DNA of 64,000 nt from Spongiibacteraceae bacterium UBA5047 (GTDB lineage Bacteria > Pseudomonadota > Gammaproteobacteria > Pseudomonadales > Spongiibacteraceae). The notes below the pieces were generated by a model. The model worked only from the letters and a program-made list of their open reading frames with translations. It did no database searches and had not been told where the DNA came from. Below are positions 27,576-36,544 of the stretch, one piece after another. The translations under genes and the position numbers were made by a program. The stretch spans positions 3,536-67,535 of the forward strand of contig DIBR01000066.1 in the NCBI GenBank assembly GCA_002415025.1, written 5' to 3'. Every line of letters begins with the position of its first letter. The stretch's first letter is position 1.

Positions 27576-28964
27576 GTGTCCCCCTTTCGTAAGGAATTCT
27601 CCGCGCTGCTGACGTTGGCCCTGCCGATTCTTGGTACGCAGCTGGCTCAGACCGGCAACGCCTTCGTTGACACCGTGATGGCCGGCAGTGTGGGCGCGGT
27701 CGATCTGGCTGCGGTCGCCGTGGGTGCCAGTGCCTGGGTTCCCGTGTACCTGTTTATGACCGGTGTGTTGATGGCAGGTACACCGGTATTGTCGCGTCAT
27801 GTCGGCTCCAGCCAAATGCAGCGCGTGAATCCCATAGCCCAGCAGCTACTCTATCTGGCTCTGCTGTTAGGAACAGCCGGCTTTTTTCTGCTGAGAAGCC
27901 TGGACCCCTTGCTTGAAGTGATGGACGTCGATCCCGAGTTGCTGCCCAAGGTCAGCGCGTATTTGCGCGCCCTCAGCTGGGGAATGCCCGCCGCGGCACT
28001 GGTTATTGCCCTGCGCGCCTATACCGAAGCTCTCTCTAACCCACGCCCTGTGTTGCTGATCAGTATTGCCGGGCTGGCGCTCAATATTCCGGCCAACTAT
28101 ATCTTCATTTACGGCAAGCTGGGCGTTCCGGCTATGGGCGGGGTGGGCTGTGGTTGGGCGACTACACTGGTGCTCTGGTTTATGGCCATCGCGCTCGGTG
28201 GCTATATTGCGTTGCATAAAAGTTACCAGTCGGTGCGGCTCAATCTTCGCCAGCGTTACTTCGAGCCCAAAACCATCGCCTACCTCACGCGCCTCGGCCT
28301 GCCGGTGGGCTTGTCGATATTCTTTGAGATCAGCATTTTTACGGTTATTGCCTTGTTGATCAGCCAATTGGGCGCCGAAGTGGTGGCTGGTCACCAGATT
28401 GCACTGAACTTTACCGGCTTGCTATTTATGGTGCCCCTGAGTTTTGCTCTGGCGGCTACGGTGCGCGTCGGCCTTGCTCGCGGGCAGGGCGACCCTGCAG
28501 CGATTCAGTTGGCGGTGCGAACCGCGATGATAGTAACGCTGGTGATTGGCGTCATGGCGGGGTTGGGGCTGCTGGCTGCGCGCAGCTGGATTCCCAAAAT
28601 CTACACCGACAATGAAATGGTCATCGCGTTAACCACACAGCTACTGCTGTTCGCAGCGATCTATCAGGTCTCCGATGCCTTGCAAGTAGCGGCGGCGGGT
28701 TGCCTGCGCGGTTTTGAAGATACCACCATTCCCATGGTCATGACGCTAATTGCTTATTGGGGTGTGGGTTTGCCATTGGGTTATATGCTTGGCTTGACGG
28801 ATATTTTGCGTCCGGCGATGGGGCCGGCCGGCTTCTGGATCGGTTTGGTGGCGGGCTTAACGGCGGCTGCCGTATTGCTGCTGATGCGTTTGTATCAGCA
28901 ATGGCGCAGCCAGATAATCGAAGATGGCGTACCCTACAAGCACCCGATTAACGACAGTGTATAG
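27576..28964 (+). CDS. MATE family multidrug efflux transporter (NorM-type)
   Basis: 462 residues with twelve hydrophobic helices in the two-fold MATE arrangement. The N-half start LALPILGTQLAQTGNAFVDTVMAG is typical of NorM/MdtK; the Asp in VDTVMAG is the conserved helix-1 residue. It exports cationic compounds in exchange for Na+ or H+. The GTG start at 27576 was chosen because no closer ATG fits the first helix. The MBL hydrolase gene follows after 11 bases. Confidence 0.9.
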   Translation: MSPFRKEFSALLTLALPILGTQLAQTGNAFVDTVMAGSVGAVDLAAVAVGASAWVPVYLFMTGVLMAGTPVLSRHVGSSQMQRVNPIAQQLLYLALLLGTAGFFLLRSLDPLLEVMDVDPELLPKVSAYLRALSWGMPAAALVIALRAYTEALSNPRPVLLISIAGLALNIPANYIFIYGKLGVPAMGGVGCGWATTLVLWFMAIALGGYIALHKSYQSVRLNLRQRYFEPKTIAYLTRLGLPVGLSIFFEISIFTVIALLISQLGAEVVAGHQIALNFTGLLFMVPLSFALAATVRVGLARGQGDPAAIQLAVRTAMIVTLVIGVMAGLGLLAARSWIPKIYTDNEMVIALTTQLLLFAAIYQVSDALQVAAAGCLRGFEDTTIPMVMTLIAYWGVGLPLGYMLGLTDILRPAMGPAGFWIGLVAGLTAAAVLLLMRLYQQWRSQIIEDGVPYKHPINDSV

Positions 28965-28975
28965 CGAGTGAGACT

Positions 28976-29818
28976 ATGACGGACCTGGTGGCAGGACAAC
29001 TGACCGAGTTGGCGCCGAGTGTGCATCGTTTGATCGCGCCAAACCCCGGCGTGATGACCGGACCCGGTACCAACAGTTACCTGTTTGGCCGGGCCGATAT
29101 TGCCGTGCTCGACCCCGGCCCTAACGATCCGGTTCATGTGCAGGCACTGCTGGAGGCGGCGCAAAAAATCGGCGGTAAAATCACCCGCATTATTGTGACC
29201 CATACCCATCCGGATCACTCGCCTGCCGCAGCAGCCTTGCAGGCGCAAACCGGCGCCGAATTGATTGGCTCGGTGATTGCGCAGGACGGCTTTCAGGACG
29301 ACAGTTTTCGGCCCGATACCACACCGCAACACGACGCGCTGATTGCCGTCGAAGGCGGGCCCTTGCGGGCAATCTACAGCCCCGGCCATGTGGGCAATCA
29401 CTTTTGTTATCTGCACGAACCCACCGGTTTGCTGTTCACCGGAGACCACGTTATGCAGGGCTCTACCGTCGTGATCATTCCTCCGGCCGGAGATATGAAA
29501 GACTACATCGACTCCCTGCGCCGCATGTTGGCCTACCCGCTTAAATTTATCGCCCCCGGCCACGGCGGCCTGATTCCGGAGCCGGCCAAAGAGCTGGAAT
29601 ATCTGGTAGCGCATCGCCTCAAGCGCGAAGCCAAAGTTGTAGAAAAACTGGCCGGTTTTGACAGCGCAACACTGGAAGAGCTGGTTGTGCCGGTGTACGA
29701 CGATGTAGACCCGTCACTGCACCCGGTGGCTCAGTTGTCGCTGTGGGCGCATTTGATCAAGCTGAAAAAAGATGGTCGAGTTGGGGAAAGTGATGGCCGC
29801 TGGAGCCTGCTGATCTGA
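28976..29818 (+). CDS. MBL-fold metallo-hydrolase (LACTB2-like)
   Basis: 280 residues. The zinc-binding HxHxDH motif is VTHTHPDHSPAAAAL (near residue 78), with the second His in YSPGHVGNHFCYL and Asp in FTGDHVMQGSTVV. The C-terminus has the AHRLKREAKVVEKL helix and the winged LWAHLIKLKKDGRV of the LACTB2-like group, which cuts RNA or thioesters. It follows the MATE gene closely; substrate unknown. Confidence 0.85.
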   Translation: MTDLVAGQLTELAPSVHRLIAPNPGVMTGPGTNSYLFGRADIAVLDPGPNDPVHVQALLEAAQKIGGKITRIIVTHTHPDHSPAAAALQAQTGAELIGSVIAQDGFQDDSFRPDTTPQHDALIAVEGGPLRAIYSPGHVGNHFCYLHEPTGLLFTGDHVMQGSTVVIIPPAGDMKDYIDSLRRMLAYPLKFIAPGHGGLIPEPAKELEYLVAHRLKREAKVVEKLAGFDSATLEELVVPVYDDVDPSLHPVAQLSLWAHLIKLKKDGRVGESDGRWSLLI

Positions 29819-29971
29819 CTGTAGCCCGCTTGCCGGTCGGCGTATCAGCAATCGCTGAGCCGGCTGGCGGCGTTTGCTGCCAATACCCTCTGCCGGGGCC
29901 GGCGTTGTGCCAGCGTAGCGGTCTTAGGTGTATTTGGTCTGCGAAAATCAGTTTATATAACCTCAAAGAAT

Positions 29972-30009
29972 AAATATGCGTACTTAAGTGGTCTATAAAT
30001 TACGCATTT
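29972..30009. promoter_or_regulatory. Candidate operator upstream of fadD3
   Basis: ATGCGTA (29976-29982) and its inverse TACGCAT (30001-30007) face each other across 18 AT-rich bases, about 75-110 bases before fadD3. The same ATGCGTA word sits 40 bases before ipdA, the other promoter-sized gap of the cluster. Candidate site for the two AsnC/Lrp regulators encoded between these genes. Confidence 0.45.
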
Positions 30010-30080
30010 CTATTGCCAGTGCTTCATCGACTGACTAGACTATTTGCCCCACTGACCACAACCACCACTGCGGAATCGGG

Positions 30081-31673
30081 ATGTCACAAGCCGAACTACC
30101 CCTGACCTTGCCGGCGCTGGCGCGCTGGGCTGCCGAGCGCTACGGCGACCATATTGCCATTAAGGAAGAAGGGCGCGCGCTCAGTTACAAAAGCCTGGCG
30201 GTGGCGGCGCGCCATTCAGCAGCTGCTTTTATTGCTGCCGGTGTTGATAAGGGTGATCGCGTAGCGATCTGGGCACCCAATATGACCGAGTGGATAGAAG
30301 CGGCCATTGGCCTGCAGTCTGTGGGTGCGGTGCTGGTACCCCTCAACAACCGTTTGCAGGGCAATGAGGCGGCGGATATTTTGCGGCGCAGTGGCGCCAA
30401 GCTCTTGTTGACCTACACCACGTTGGAAAAGGGCGCGCCGCTGGAGATGCTGGCCGGCGAGAATTTACCGGCCCTCAACACACGGGTATTGCTGCGTGGC
30501 GAAGACGAGCGGGCGCTGAGCTGGCAGACATTTCTCGATGCTGGCAAAACCATTGACGGTGCCGCAATTGATGCCCGCGCTGAAGCCGTCGAGGCTGACG
30601 ACATCGCCGACATGCTGTTTACCTCCGGCACCACCGGCAAGCCCAAGGGTGTGCTCTGTTCGCACCAGCAAAATATCCGCGTGTTTAAAACCTGGGGCGA
30701 CACGGTTGGCCTGCGCAGTGACGACAACTACCTGATCATCAATCCCTTTTTTCACACCTTTGGTTACAAGGCCGGCTGGCTGGCCGCCATTATTTTTGGC
30801 AGTACTATTTTGCCGGTGATGGCCTTTGATAAAGAAGCCGCCATGGCGCAGATCGAACGTGACAAAGTTACCATGCTGCCCGGTGCACCCTCGCTCTACG
30901 AAATGTTGCTGGCGGATCCGGCCCGCGATAAATACAACCTCTCCAGTCTTCGTCTGGGTGTGACCGGTGCTGCAGCTGTGCCGGTCAAGCTGGTCAAGGA
31001 TATGCGATCTGTGCTGGGTTTCGAGACGGTAGTAACCGCTTACGGACTCACCGAATCGACCGGCGTGGTGAGTATTTGTCGGCCCGATGACGATGCGGAA
31101 ACCATCGCTACCACCTCGGGTCGCGCCATCGACGGCGTTGAAGTGAAATGCGCTAACCCCGAGACCGGCGCGGAAGTGCCGCGTGGTCAGGAGGGCGAAA
31201 TCTGGGTGCGCGGCTACAACGTGATGCAGGGCTACTTTGATATGCCCGAAGCCACTGCCGAGGCAATTACCGAGCAGGGCTGGCTGCGTACCGGCGATAT
31301 CGGGGTGATGGATGAGCGCGGCTATCTGAAAATTACCGATCGCCTGAAAGACATGTACATCATGAATGGCGAGAACGTTTATCCCGCCGAAGTGGAAAAA
31401 ACGCTGTTCGGGCTCGACGGTGTTGCCCAGGTTGCCGTGATCGGCGTGCCGCGCCAGCAACAGGGTGAGGTGGGTATGGCCTTTGTTGTGCAAAAGCCGG
31501 GTGCCGATCTGAACCGGGATTCGGTTGTTCGCTACTGCGCCGAGAATCTGGCACGCTACAAAACGCCGTTTTATGTCGAGTTTGTCGACAGTCTCCCCCT
31601 GAATGCCTCGGGCAAAGTGGTAAAACCGGAGCTGAAGGCGCTGGCCAAAACCCTGTTAGCGGAGAGGGCGTAG
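30081..31673 (+). CDS. fadD3: Acyl-CoA synthetase, FadD3-like (steroid C/D-ring propanoate CoA ligase)
   Basis: 530 residues, cytoplasmic ANL-family ligase. The P-loop is LFTSGTTGKPKG (near residue 178), the A5 motif AYGLTESTG, and the C-domain Lys sits in NASGKVVKPEL. By family and context it activates HIP, the indane-propanoate left after rings A and B of steroids are degraded, to HIP-CoA, as FadD3 does in Mycobacterium. First gene of the 16-kb co-directional cluster; its stop is two bases before the first AsnC gene. The HIP assignment rests on the ipdABC, echA20, fadA6 and ipdF neighbours. Confidence 0.85.
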   Translation: MSQAELPLTLPALARWAAERYGDHIAIKEEGRALSYKSLAVAARHSAAAFIAAGVDKGDRVAIWAPNMTEWIEAAIGLQSVGAVLVPLNNRLQGNEAADILRRSGAKLLLTYTTLEKGAPLEMLAGENLPALNTRVLLRGEDERALSWQTFLDAGKTIDGAAIDARAEAVEADDIADMLFTSGTTGKPKGVLCSHQQNIRVFKTWGDTVGLRSDDNYLIINPFFHTFGYKAGWLAAIIFGSTILPVMAFDKEAAMAQIERDKVTMLPGAPSLYEMLLADPARDKYNLSSLRLGVTGAAAVPVKLVKDMRSVLGFETVVTAYGLTESTGVVSICRPDDDAETIATTSGRAIDGVEVKCANPETGAEVPRGQEGEIWVRGYNVMQGYFDMPEATAEAITEQGWLRTGDIGVMDERGYLKITDRLKDMYIMNGENVYPAEVEKTLFGLDGVAQVAVIGVPRQQQGEVGMAFVVQKPGADLNRDSVVRYCAENLARYKTPFYVEFVDSLPLNASGKVVKPELKALAKTLLAERA

Positions 31674-31675
31674 CC

Positions 31676-32203
31676 ATGGCCGAGGGCGTGCTGCGCGATC
31701 CGGTCGCCGAGCGCATAGCAGGCAGCGACAGCCTGCCGCTCGATGATATGGATCACCACCTGATTGCGCTTTTGCGTCAGGACGGACGCATGGCCTACAA
31801 GAATCTGGCGGAGAAAACCGGTTTGACCGAGAGCACGGTGCGCAGTCGAATTCGCCGGCTCGAAGACAATGACCTGCTGCGTGTTGTGGCCGTGACCGAT
31901 TTCGAGGCGGCCGGTTTCAATCTTATGCTGGCCGTGGGCGTGCAGGTAGAAGGTCGCAGTGCGGCCGATGTGGCTCAGGATATTGCGCAGTTTCCGGAAG
32001 TGTTTTCGGTCTGCCAGGTGGTGGGTACCCACGATATCGAATGCCTGATGGTGGCCGAGGATCAGGAGGCGGTTTCCGTGTTGCTGACTGAAAAACTGGC
32101 CCGTGTAGCGGGGGTGAGACGCCTGCTTCCCGCCATGGCCATTGATGTGCTGAAAAACCAGCCCAACTGGGTGCGCTTTGACGCCGAGCGGAGCCGCGTA
32201 TGA
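31676..32203 (+). CDS. Lrp/AsnC family regulator, first of a tandem pair
   Basis: 175 residues. The helix-turn-helix (LDDMDHHLIALLRQDGRMAYKNLA, then GLTESTVRSRIRRLEDNDLL) spans about residues 23-75 and is followed by the ligand-binding RAM domain (VCQVVGTHDIECLMVAEDQ). A 20-residue N-terminal extension precedes the usual family start. It overlaps the next AsnC gene by four bases (ATGA). It occupies the place where actinobacteria have the TetR-type KstR2. Confidence 0.9.
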   Translation: MAEGVLRDPVAERIAGSDSLPLDDMDHHLIALLRQDGRMAYKNLAEKTGLTESTVRSRIRRLEDNDLLRVVAVTDFEAAGFNLMLAVGVQVEGRSAADVAQDIAQFPEVFSVCQVVGTHDIECLMVAEDQEAVSVLLTEKLARVAGVRRLLPAMAIDVLKNQPNWVRFDAERSRV

Positions 32204-32667
32204 GCAAGCGGCGCCTCGACGAACTGGACCAGAAAATTGTATCGGCACTCGCCCGGGATGCGCGCACCAGCAATCGCAAGATTGCCACCGAACTGGGTGT
32301 AACCGAGGGCACGGTGCGAGCGCGCATCAAGCGTATGGAAGAAGAGGGGCAGATACGGATCACGGCCGTGACCAATATCGACCATCTGCGCAATCCGACC
32401 CTCGCCTATATCTGGATTGAAGTAGACAGCGCGGCTCAGGTGCAAGCGGTGGCGGCAGCGCTGGCCGAAGTGCAGCAGATCGGCTTTGTGGCCGTGACGC
32501 TTGGGCGCTTCGATATCCTTGCGATTACGCTGGTGCAAAACAATGGCCAGTTGGCTGATTTCCTGAACAGCCGGGTCAGCGTGATTCCGGGTGTCAGGCG
32601 CACGGAGTGCTCGCTGGGGGTTACCTTTGTCAAGCATGACTACCGGATGTCCAAGATTCTGGCCTGA
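32200..32667 (+). CDS. Lrp/AsnC family regulator, second of a tandem pair
   Basis: 155 residues, normal length. HTH LDELDQKIVSALARDARTSNRK and VTEGTVRARIKRMEEEGQI, then the RAM domain (VTLGRFDILAITLVQNNGQ). It is clearly related to its upstream neighbour but diverged, so the two may form a heteromer. A ligand such as a CoA thioester intermediate is possible but not shown. Translationally coupled to the first copy. Confidence 0.9.
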   Translation: MSKRRLDELDQKIVSALARDARTSNRKIATELGVTEGTVRARIKRMEEEGQIRITAVTNIDHLRNPTLAYIWIEVDSAAQVQAVAAALAEVQQIGFVAVTLGRFDILAITLVQNNGQLADFLNSRVSVIPGVRRTECSLGVTFVKHDYRMSKILA

Positions 32668-32711
32668 CGCGTTTTGCGTAGACTTTATGTTTTTGTAATA
32701 CGAAAAATGGT

Positions 32712-32742
32712 TATTTTGAGTTAAAATAGGAAATTATGCGTA
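32712..32742. promoter_or_regulatory. Candidate AsnC/Lrp operator upstream of ipdA
   Basis: An AT-rich palindrome TATTTT-GAGTT-AAAATA (32712-32728) is followed by ATGCGTA (32736-32742), the word found twice before fadD3. It lies between the second AsnC gene and ipdA, where an autoregulatory or operon promoter would be expected. Confidence 0.45.
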
Positions 32743-32782
32743 GTATCGGCGTCAGGTCGATATGAGTTAAACAGGAGCGGTT

Positions 32783-33658
32783 ATGAACAAGCAAATAAGC
32801 CTGCAGGACTTTGTCGGCCAGTTGGAAGATGGCATGACCATCGGTATTGGCGGCTGGGGCCCGCGTCGCAAACCGATGGCGCTGGTGCGTGAAATCCTCA
32901 AATCTGACCTCAAGGATCTTACCGTAGTCGCCTACGGCGGCGCCGATGTTGGCATGTTGTGCGCGGCTGGCAAAGTTAAAAAAGTGGTGTTTGCGTTTGT
33001 GTCGCTGGACTTCATTCCGCTGGAACCCTACTTCCGTCAGGCCCGTCAGAACGGCGACATTGAGGTAATGGAAATTGACGAAGGCATGATGTTGCTGGGC
33101 CTGCGCGCAGCGGCCTGGGATTGCCCCTTTATTCCCACCAAAGTGGGCCTGGGCACGGATGTCATCAAATACAACTCCGACATCAAAGTGATCGACAGCC
33201 CCTACGACGACAAGGAGTGGGTGGCCATGCCCGCCCTGAAATTGGACGCGGCCTTGATTCACACCAACCGCGCCGATACCCGCGGCGTCTGCCAGATCAC
33301 CAGCCCCGATCACTATATGGATGACTGGTTTGCCCGTGCAGCGGCGAAAACCTTTGTCAGCACCGAAGAAATTGTCGACACCGAATTTTTTGCGGACGAA
33401 GCCCAGGCCCGTTTTGTATTCTGGGAACGCAGCCAGACAACGGCCGTTATTCACGTGCCCGGTGGTGCCCATCCCAGCTCCTGTGCGCCCAACTACGGTT
33501 TTGATGCGCCGCACTTTAAAGAGTACAACGCCTCTGCCAAAGAGGGCGGATTTGAGGCCTACGCCGGGAAATTCATCACCGGCAAGAGCGAAGACGAATA
33601 TCAGCAGGCCGTGGGTGGCGCCGACGCCATTCAAAAACTGCCCCTGCCCACATACTAA
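32783..33658 (+). CDS. ipdA: IpdA, alpha subunit of the steroid ring-C opening hydrolase
   Basis: 291 residues. A CoA-transferase-fold protein that with IpdB hydrolyses the last steroid ring (COCHEA-CoA) in Mycobacterium. The diagnostic segment TIGIGGWGPRRKPMAL, then LTVVAYGGADVGMLCAAGKV and DEGMMLLGLRAAA, closely follow actinobacterial IpdA as I remember it. Glu100 in DEGM is the likely counterpart of its catalytic glutamate. Ten bases separate it from ipdB, fitting an obligate two-subunit enzyme. Confidence 0.93.
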   Translation: MNKQISLQDFVGQLEDGMTIGIGGWGPRRKPMALVREILKSDLKDLTVVAYGGADVGMLCAAGKVKKVVFAFVSLDFIPLEPYFRQARQNGDIEVMEIDEGMMLLGLRAAAWDCPFIPTKVGLGTDVIKYNSDIKVIDSPYDDKEWVAMPALKLDAALIHTNRADTRGVCQITSPDHYMDDWFARAAAKTFVSTEEIVDTEFFADEAQARFVFWERSQTTAVIHVPGGAHPSSCAPNYGFDAPHFKEYNASAKEGGFEAYAGKFITGKSEDEYQQAVGGADAIQKLPLPTY

Positions 33659-33668
33659 GGAGACGACA

Positions 33669-34472
33669 ATGGCTACGCCTGCAAAAGACTACACTTTGGC
33701 GGAACTGATTATCTGCGCCAACGCCGCCGCCTATAAAGATGACGGCGAAGTACTGATCACCGGTATCGGCGTGTTACCGCGCATCGCTGCCAGTCTGGCA
33801 ATGAAAACCTGCAACACCGACATCATGATGACCGACAGCGAAAGCTGGTTGCTGTCCGAGCCAAACCCGGTGGGCAACCGTGGTGCGGACTTTAAACAGA
33901 TGAACGAAACCTGGATGGGCTTTTCGCGCATCTTTGACAATGTCTGGAGCGGTCGCCGTCATCTCACGGGTGGCCCAACGCAGATCGACCGTTTTGGTCA
34001 AAGCAACATTTCCGCGCTGGGCGGGACTTACGACAAACCGAAAATTCAAATGCTCGGTACCCGCGGTTTCCCCGGTAACTCGATCTGCCATGCCAATTCC
34101 TATTTTGTTCCTTCGCACAATACGCGTGTCTTTATAGAAGGCGAATGCGACGTGGTCTGCACGATTGGCTACAACCCCGATCGCCTGCCCAAAGGCTACA
34201 CTTTCGACGATATCGATTTGCGCATGATCTTTACCGATCTGTGTGTAATGGATTTTGGCGGTCCCGACAGGCAGATGCGTCTGGTCAGCCTGCACCCCGG
34301 TATTACGGTTGAACAAGTTGTCGAGAACACCGGTTTTGAAGTCTTTATTCCGGATTCTGTTCCGACAACCCCTGCGCCAACCGAAGAGCAGCTGGCGATT
34401 ATTCAACAGATTGACCCGCAGAATTTGCGCAGCAAGCAGTTGAAAGACAATCCACCCGGAGATCGTAGCTGA
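33669..34472 (+). CDS. ipdB: IpdB, beta subunit of the steroid ring-C opening hydrolase
   Basis: 267 residues. YTLAELIICANAAAYKDDGEV, VMDFGGPDRQMRLVSLHPGITVEQV and the end NTGFEVFIPDSVP mark the CoA-transferase beta subunit of the IpdAB type. The ATG at 33669 follows aaggaga; the frame is open far upstream inside ipdA but has no ribosome site there. The first REP hairpin of the cluster begins at the last base of its stop codon. Confidence 0.92.
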   Translation: MATPAKDYTLAELIICANAAAYKDDGEVLITGIGVLPRIAASLAMKTCNTDIMMTDSESWLLSEPNPVGNRGADFKQMNETWMGFSRIFDNVWSGRRHLTGGPTQIDRFGQSNISALGGTYDKPKIQMLGTRGFPGNSICHANSYFVPSHNTRVFIEGECDVVCTIGYNPDRLPKGYTFDDIDLRMIFTDLCVMDFGGPDRQMRLVSLHPGITVEQVVENTGFEVFIPDSVPTTPAPTEEQLAIIQQIDPQNLRSKQLKDNPPGDRS

Positions 34473-34523
34473 TTCGCCTGCGGGGCAGGCTCCTACCTTG
34501 TAGGAGCGAGCCCTGCTCGCGAA
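34473..34523. repeat. REP-type inverted pair, ipdB/ipdC gap
   Basis: Left unit stem GCCTGC/GCAGGC (loop GGG), right unit stem GCGAGC/GCTCGC (loop AGG when read on the minus strand). The outer motifs are TTC and TCCTAC. The left unit begins at the last base of the ipdB stop. Confidence 0.85.
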
Positions 34524-34552
34524 GTTTTTCCAAGGTGCATCAGGAAACGTAA

Positions 34553-35629
34553 ATGTCTGAATTACTAAACACCCGCATCACCGACCTGCTCGGCTGCCAA
34601 TACCCCATCATCCAGACCGCGATGGGCTGGGTGGCAGATCCTAAACTGGTTGCCGGCACGTGTAATGCCGGCGGCTTCGGTTTTCTCGCCGGTGCAACGA
34701 TTCCGCCTGAAGAAATGGAGCGGGATATTCTGCGTGTGAAAGAACTCACCGATAAACCCTTTGGTGTGAACTTTCATATGTATCAGCCCAATGCTGCGGA
34801 CATTGTCGATCTGGTTATCAAGCACGGCGTTCGCGCAGTCAGCTATTCGCGCTCACCCGGCCCCGAGTTTATTAAAAAGCTTAAAGATGCCGGTGTGGTG
34901 TGTATGCCCACGGTCGGTTTGCCCAAACACGCGATCAAGGCCGTAGAACTCGGCGCGGATGCGGTGGTTGTGCAGGGTGGTGAAGGCGGCGGACACACCG
35001 GCGCCGTTCCCACAACCTTGTTGCTGCCGCAGGTAGTCGATGCGGTGGGCGACAAGGTGCCCGTGTTAGGCGCCGGTGGCTTTAAAGACGGACGCGGCCT
35101 GCTGGCGGCACTCGCCTTTGGCGCCGACGGTATCGCCATGGGTACCCGCTTTCTGTTGACCAAAGACAGCCCGGTACCGGAGCAAACCAAAGCGCGCTAT
35201 ATCAACTGTAAAAACCCCGGTGAAATTGTTGTCTCGACGGCGATGGATGGCCTGCCCCAGCGCATGATTATGAACAAGGTGCTGGCTGAGCTGGAATCGG
35301 CCAGCGCACTGAAAAAGTTGATCATTGCACTGCGCAATGGTTTGGCTTTTCGCAAATTTACCGGCGCCAGTTTGATTGGTCTGCTGAAATCAGCAATGGC
35401 CATGACAAAATCCGGCGATCTTACTCTGGCCCAGGCGATTATGTCCGCGAATGCGCCCATGATTATTCAGAAGGCCATGGTTGATGGCCAGCCAGAAGAA
35501 GGCGTGCTGCCCTCCGGTCAGGTGGCCGGTGTGATCGACGAATTGCTGAGCTGTGAAGAACTGATTAAGCAGATTGTGGCTGAAGCCGAAGCCGGCCTGA
35601 AAAAATTCAACGCACGAACTTTGAACTAA
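34553..35629 (+). CDS. ipdC: IpdC-like flavin oxidoreductase (nitronate monooxygenase family)
   Basis: 358 residues. TIM-barrel FMN protein: PIIQTAMGWVADPKLVAGTCNAGGFGF at the start, the phosphate site VVVQGGEGGGHTG and VLGAGGFKDGRGLLAALAFGADGIAMGTRFL. The general family includes nitronate monooxygenases, but order and sequence match IpdC, needed before ring-D opening in the HIP pathway. Placed between ipdB and echA20 with REP pairs on both sides. Confidence 0.88.
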   Translation: MSELLNTRITDLLGCQYPIIQTAMGWVADPKLVAGTCNAGGFGFLAGATIPPEEMERDILRVKELTDKPFGVNFHMYQPNAADIVDLVIKHGVRAVSYSRSPGPEFIKKLKDAGVVCMPTVGLPKHAIKAVELGADAVVVQGGEGGGHTGAVPTTLLLPQVVDAVGDKVPVLGAGGFKDGRGLLAALAFGADGIAMGTRFLLTKDSPVPEQTKARYINCKNPGEIVVSTAMDGLPQRMIMNKVLAELESASALKKLIIALRNGLAFRKFTGASLIGLLKSAMAMTKSGDLTLAQAIMSANAPMIIQKAMVDGQPEEGVLPSGQVAGVIDELLSCEELIKQIVAEAEAGLKKFNARTLN

Positions 35630-35633
35630 ATCT

Positions 35634-35691
35634 GTGGGAGCCTGCCCTGCAGGCGAACACTCGATAATTCGCCTGCAGGGCAGGCTCCCAC
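35634..35691. repeat. REP-type inverted pair, ipdC/echA20 gap
   Basis: Two near-identical units in inverted orientation, both with stem GCCTGC/GCAGGC and loop AGG; outer motifs GTGGGA and TCCCAC. It starts five bases after the ipdC stop. Confidence 0.88.
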
Positions 35692-35711
35692 AAGAACCAG
35701 AGGATGGGGCA

Positions 35712-36467
35712 ATGAGCAAACCATTTAACCTGACTATTTCAGATACCGGCATCGCCGAAATGATCTTCAACAAACCGCCCGTCAACGCCTTTGACAGCGC
35801 CGGCTGGTTTGCCATTGCCAACGAACTGGAAGCGCTGGGTAAAAACGACGCCGTGCGGGTGATTATTATCGCCGCCGAAGGCAAAGGCTTTTGCGCCGGA
35901 GTGGACATCAAGGAACTGCAGGCCGACGCCTCCAAAATCACGGCGGTAAACAAAGGCAATTACGATACTTTTAAGGCGATTCACCGCAACGAAAAGCCGG
36001 TGATTGTTGCCGTTCACGGCTTTGTGCTTGGCGGTGGCATTGGCATCAGCGGGGCGGCGGATATTATCGTCGCTTCTGAATGTGCGACATTTGCGGTGCC
36101 TGAAGTTGACCGCGGCGCCATGGGCGGCGGCGCGCATCTGCAACGTATGTTCCCCGTTCAGAAAGTACGCCATATGTACTTCACCGGCGAAGGCATTGAT
36201 GCGCAGGAAGCCTATCGTCTGGGCGCGGTTGAGCGTGTTGTGCCGCGTGACCAACTGCTCGATAGCGCGCGCGAAATCGCCGACAAAATTGCCGAAAAGT
36301 CGCCGCGTATGGTCCAGTTGGCCAAAGAAGCGCTGACGGGTATTGAGGACGGCAACCTTGAAGACAAATACCGCTGGGAGCAGGGTTTTACCCAGGAGGC
36401 CTACGCCTCGCCGGATTCCCAAGCCACACGCGACGCCTTTGTCGAAAAGCGCGACGTGAAGTTTTAA
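35712..36467 (+). CDS. echA20: EchA20-like crotonase (ring-D opening hydrolase)
   Basis: 251 residues. Crotonase fold with the oxyanion motifs FCAGVDIKEL and HGFVLGGGIGISGAADIIVA. In Mycobacterium EchA20 hydrolyses the five-membered ring D of the bicyclic CoA intermediate, before IpdAB opens ring C. The start at 35712 follows aggatgggg. The opening MSKPFNLTISDTGIAEM is in line with family length. Confidence 0.85.
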   Translation: MSKPFNLTISDTGIAEMIFNKPPVNAFDSAGWFAIANELEALGKNDAVRVIIIAAEGKGFCAGVDIKELQADASKITAVNKGNYDTFKAIHRNEKPVIVAVHGFVLGGGIGISGAADIIVASECATFAVPEVDRGAMGGGAHLQRMFPVQKVRHMYFTGEGIDAQEAYRLGAVERVVPRDQLLDSAREIADKIAEKSPRMVQLAKEALTGIEDGNLEDKYRWEQGFTQEAYASPDSQATRDAFVEKRDVKF

Positions 36468-36472
36468 TTTCC

Positions 36473-36523
36473 GTGGGAGCCTGCCCTGCAGACGATCTAT
36501 TCGCCTGCAGGGCAGGCTCCCAC
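36473..36523. repeat. REP-type inverted pair, echA20/fadE31 gap
   Basis: The left unit GTGGGAGCCTGCCCTGCAG then ACGA carries one change in its outer end; the right unit TTCGCCTGCAGGGCAGGCTC then CCAC is intact. Stems GCCTGC/GCAGGC. Confidence 0.87.
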
Positions 36524-36544
36524 AACCACATTCAGGTTTAGATC

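Noticed and set aside
30465..31493. 342-codon frame on the minus strand
   Set aside because: Antisense to fadD3, His/Gly-rich nonsense composition, no recognisable domain.
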